Assembly (NCBI RefSeq): GCF_001653195.1
Contig: NZ_JXBB01000011.1
Location: 1 to 39,882, forward strand
DNA length: 39,882 bases
Reading direction: 5' to 3'
Source of the DNA: Hydrogenibacillus schlegelii
GTDB taxonomy: Bacteria; Bacillota; Bacilli; Thermicanales; DSM-22653
Shown here: one piece after another, positions 39,404-39,882 of the stretch
Layout of the letters: the number at the start of each line of letters is the position of its first letter
Position numbering within the stretch: the stretch's first letter is position 1
Made by a program: the position numbers and the translations under genes
The notes under the pieces: generated by a model
The model's database searches: none
The model's input: only the letters and a program-made list of their open reading frames with translations
Told to the model about the DNA's origin: nothing

Positions 39404-39882
39404 GTGAAGATCCATAGAGCCTACCGGTATGAACTCGATCCCAACACGGAACAACGCCTCCTTCTCGCCAAACACGCCGGGGCCGCCCGCTTCGCCTACA
39501 ACTGGGGCCTCGCGCGATGGATCGAGATCTACGAAAAAGAGGGCCGCACGACAAACGCGATCGAACTCCACCGCGAACTGAACCGCCTCAAGAAGACGGA
39601 CTTCCCGTGGATGTATGAAGTGTCCAAGTGGGCGCCGCAGGAGGCGCTTCGGGATCTGGAAAAGGCGTTCCAAAACTTCTTTCGCGGGCGGAAGACCGGC
39701 CGGAAGGTCGGCCATCCGAAGTTCCGCCGCAAACACGACCGGCGGGACAGCTTCAGGCTGGATAACAGTTCCGGCACGATTCGCCTTCTTCTGGACGGAC
39801 TAGACCCTCGCCATCCCGGAAAAGCGCGGCACATCGTGCTGCCCCGGATCGGTGCGGTACGCCTCAAGGAAAAACCGATCCG
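39404..39882 (+). CDS. tnpB: IS200/IS605-family TnpB, N-terminal part (3' end outside window)
   Basis: The N-terminal 159 residues of a canonical TnpB, an RNA-guided RuvC nuclease encoded by IS200/IS605 elements. The start is GTG 39404. AYRYELDPNTEQRLLLAKHAGAARFAYNWGL is the typical wedge start; WAPQEALRDLEKAFQNFFRG and VGHPKFRRKHDRRDSFRLDN continue the family pattern to the last base. It lies 28 bases after the glcD stop, so the element's left end must be within or next to the 3' end of glcD. No tnpA is upstream, as in TnpB-only elements. It belongs to a different TnpB branch from the one at the window start. Confidence 0.9.
   Translation, partial: MKIHRAYRYELDPNTEQRLLLAKHAGAARFAYNWGLARWIEIYEKEGRTTNAIELHRELNRLKKTDFPWMYEVSKWAPQEALRDLEKAFQNFFRGRKTGRKVGHPKFRRKHDRRDSFRLDNSSGTIRLLLDGLDPRHPGKARHIVLPRIGAVRLKEKPI

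Noticed and set aside
1-39882. CRISPR array
   Set aside because: No regularly spaced identical repeats of 24-40 bases with unique spacers were seen; the 20-bp array at 25200 has no spacers.

Overview
The window is chromosomal DNA of a GC-rich, Gram-positive Firmicute, most likely a Bacilli relative. The convergent tyrS / rpsD pair is a Bacillus-type arrangement. The substrate-binding proteins are lipoproteins with Cys lipoboxes, ribosome binding sites are strong (AAAGGAGG-like), and promoters fit TTGACN-N17-TANNAT. The GC-rich codon use, a CbbY-type xylulose-bisphosphatase and a full glycolate oxidase set would suit an aerobic autotroph such as Hydrogenibacillus, but that name is an inference. 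GC richness makes most of the long overlapping reading frames spurious.

Layout. Bases 1-780 hold the 3' end of an IS200/IS605-type tnpB-like gene, its structured omega-RNA-like right end, and the start of the flank. Bases 781-9056 hold a glutaredoxin-like gene, a small membrane protein coupled to an MFS transporter, a Tat-type metallophosphoesterase on a lower-GC island, an ArsR regulator with a cation diffusion facilitator (metal export), an atypical SDR, a DJ-1/PfpI protein, a decayed Nik/Opp-type ABC ATPase and a methyltransferase. tRNA-Gly(CCC), a PBP1A with two fibronectin-III domains, tyrS, rpsD and cbbY follow (9074-15894).

The centrepiece is 15909-23725. A promoter and a ydaO/yuaA-type cyclic di-AMP riboswitch with a terminator precede ehuB-ehuC-ehuD-ehuA-ectA-ectB-ectC-ectD. 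These genes encode ectoine/hydroxyectoine uptake plus complete synthesis of ectoine and its hydroxylation, and the block ends in a terminator. The layout implies that the osmotic second messenger c-di-AMP switches both import and synthesis of the compatible solute by transcription termination, with no EctR-type regulator or aspartokinase in the cluster.

Downstream (23783-29607) are an acyl-CoA dehydrogenase-like flavoprotein, a DUF2062 membrane protein, a D-lactate dehydrogenase-type FAD oxidase, a diacylglycerol-kinase-like lipid kinase and a divergent RMD1/DUF155-like membrane protein. A minus-strand block follows: speE, then a polar amino acid ABC transporter (ATPase, lipoprotein, two permeases). 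The window ends with a decayed FCD-type regulator, glcE-glcF-glcD (glycolate oxidase), and the start of a canonical tnpB that begins 28 bases after glcD.
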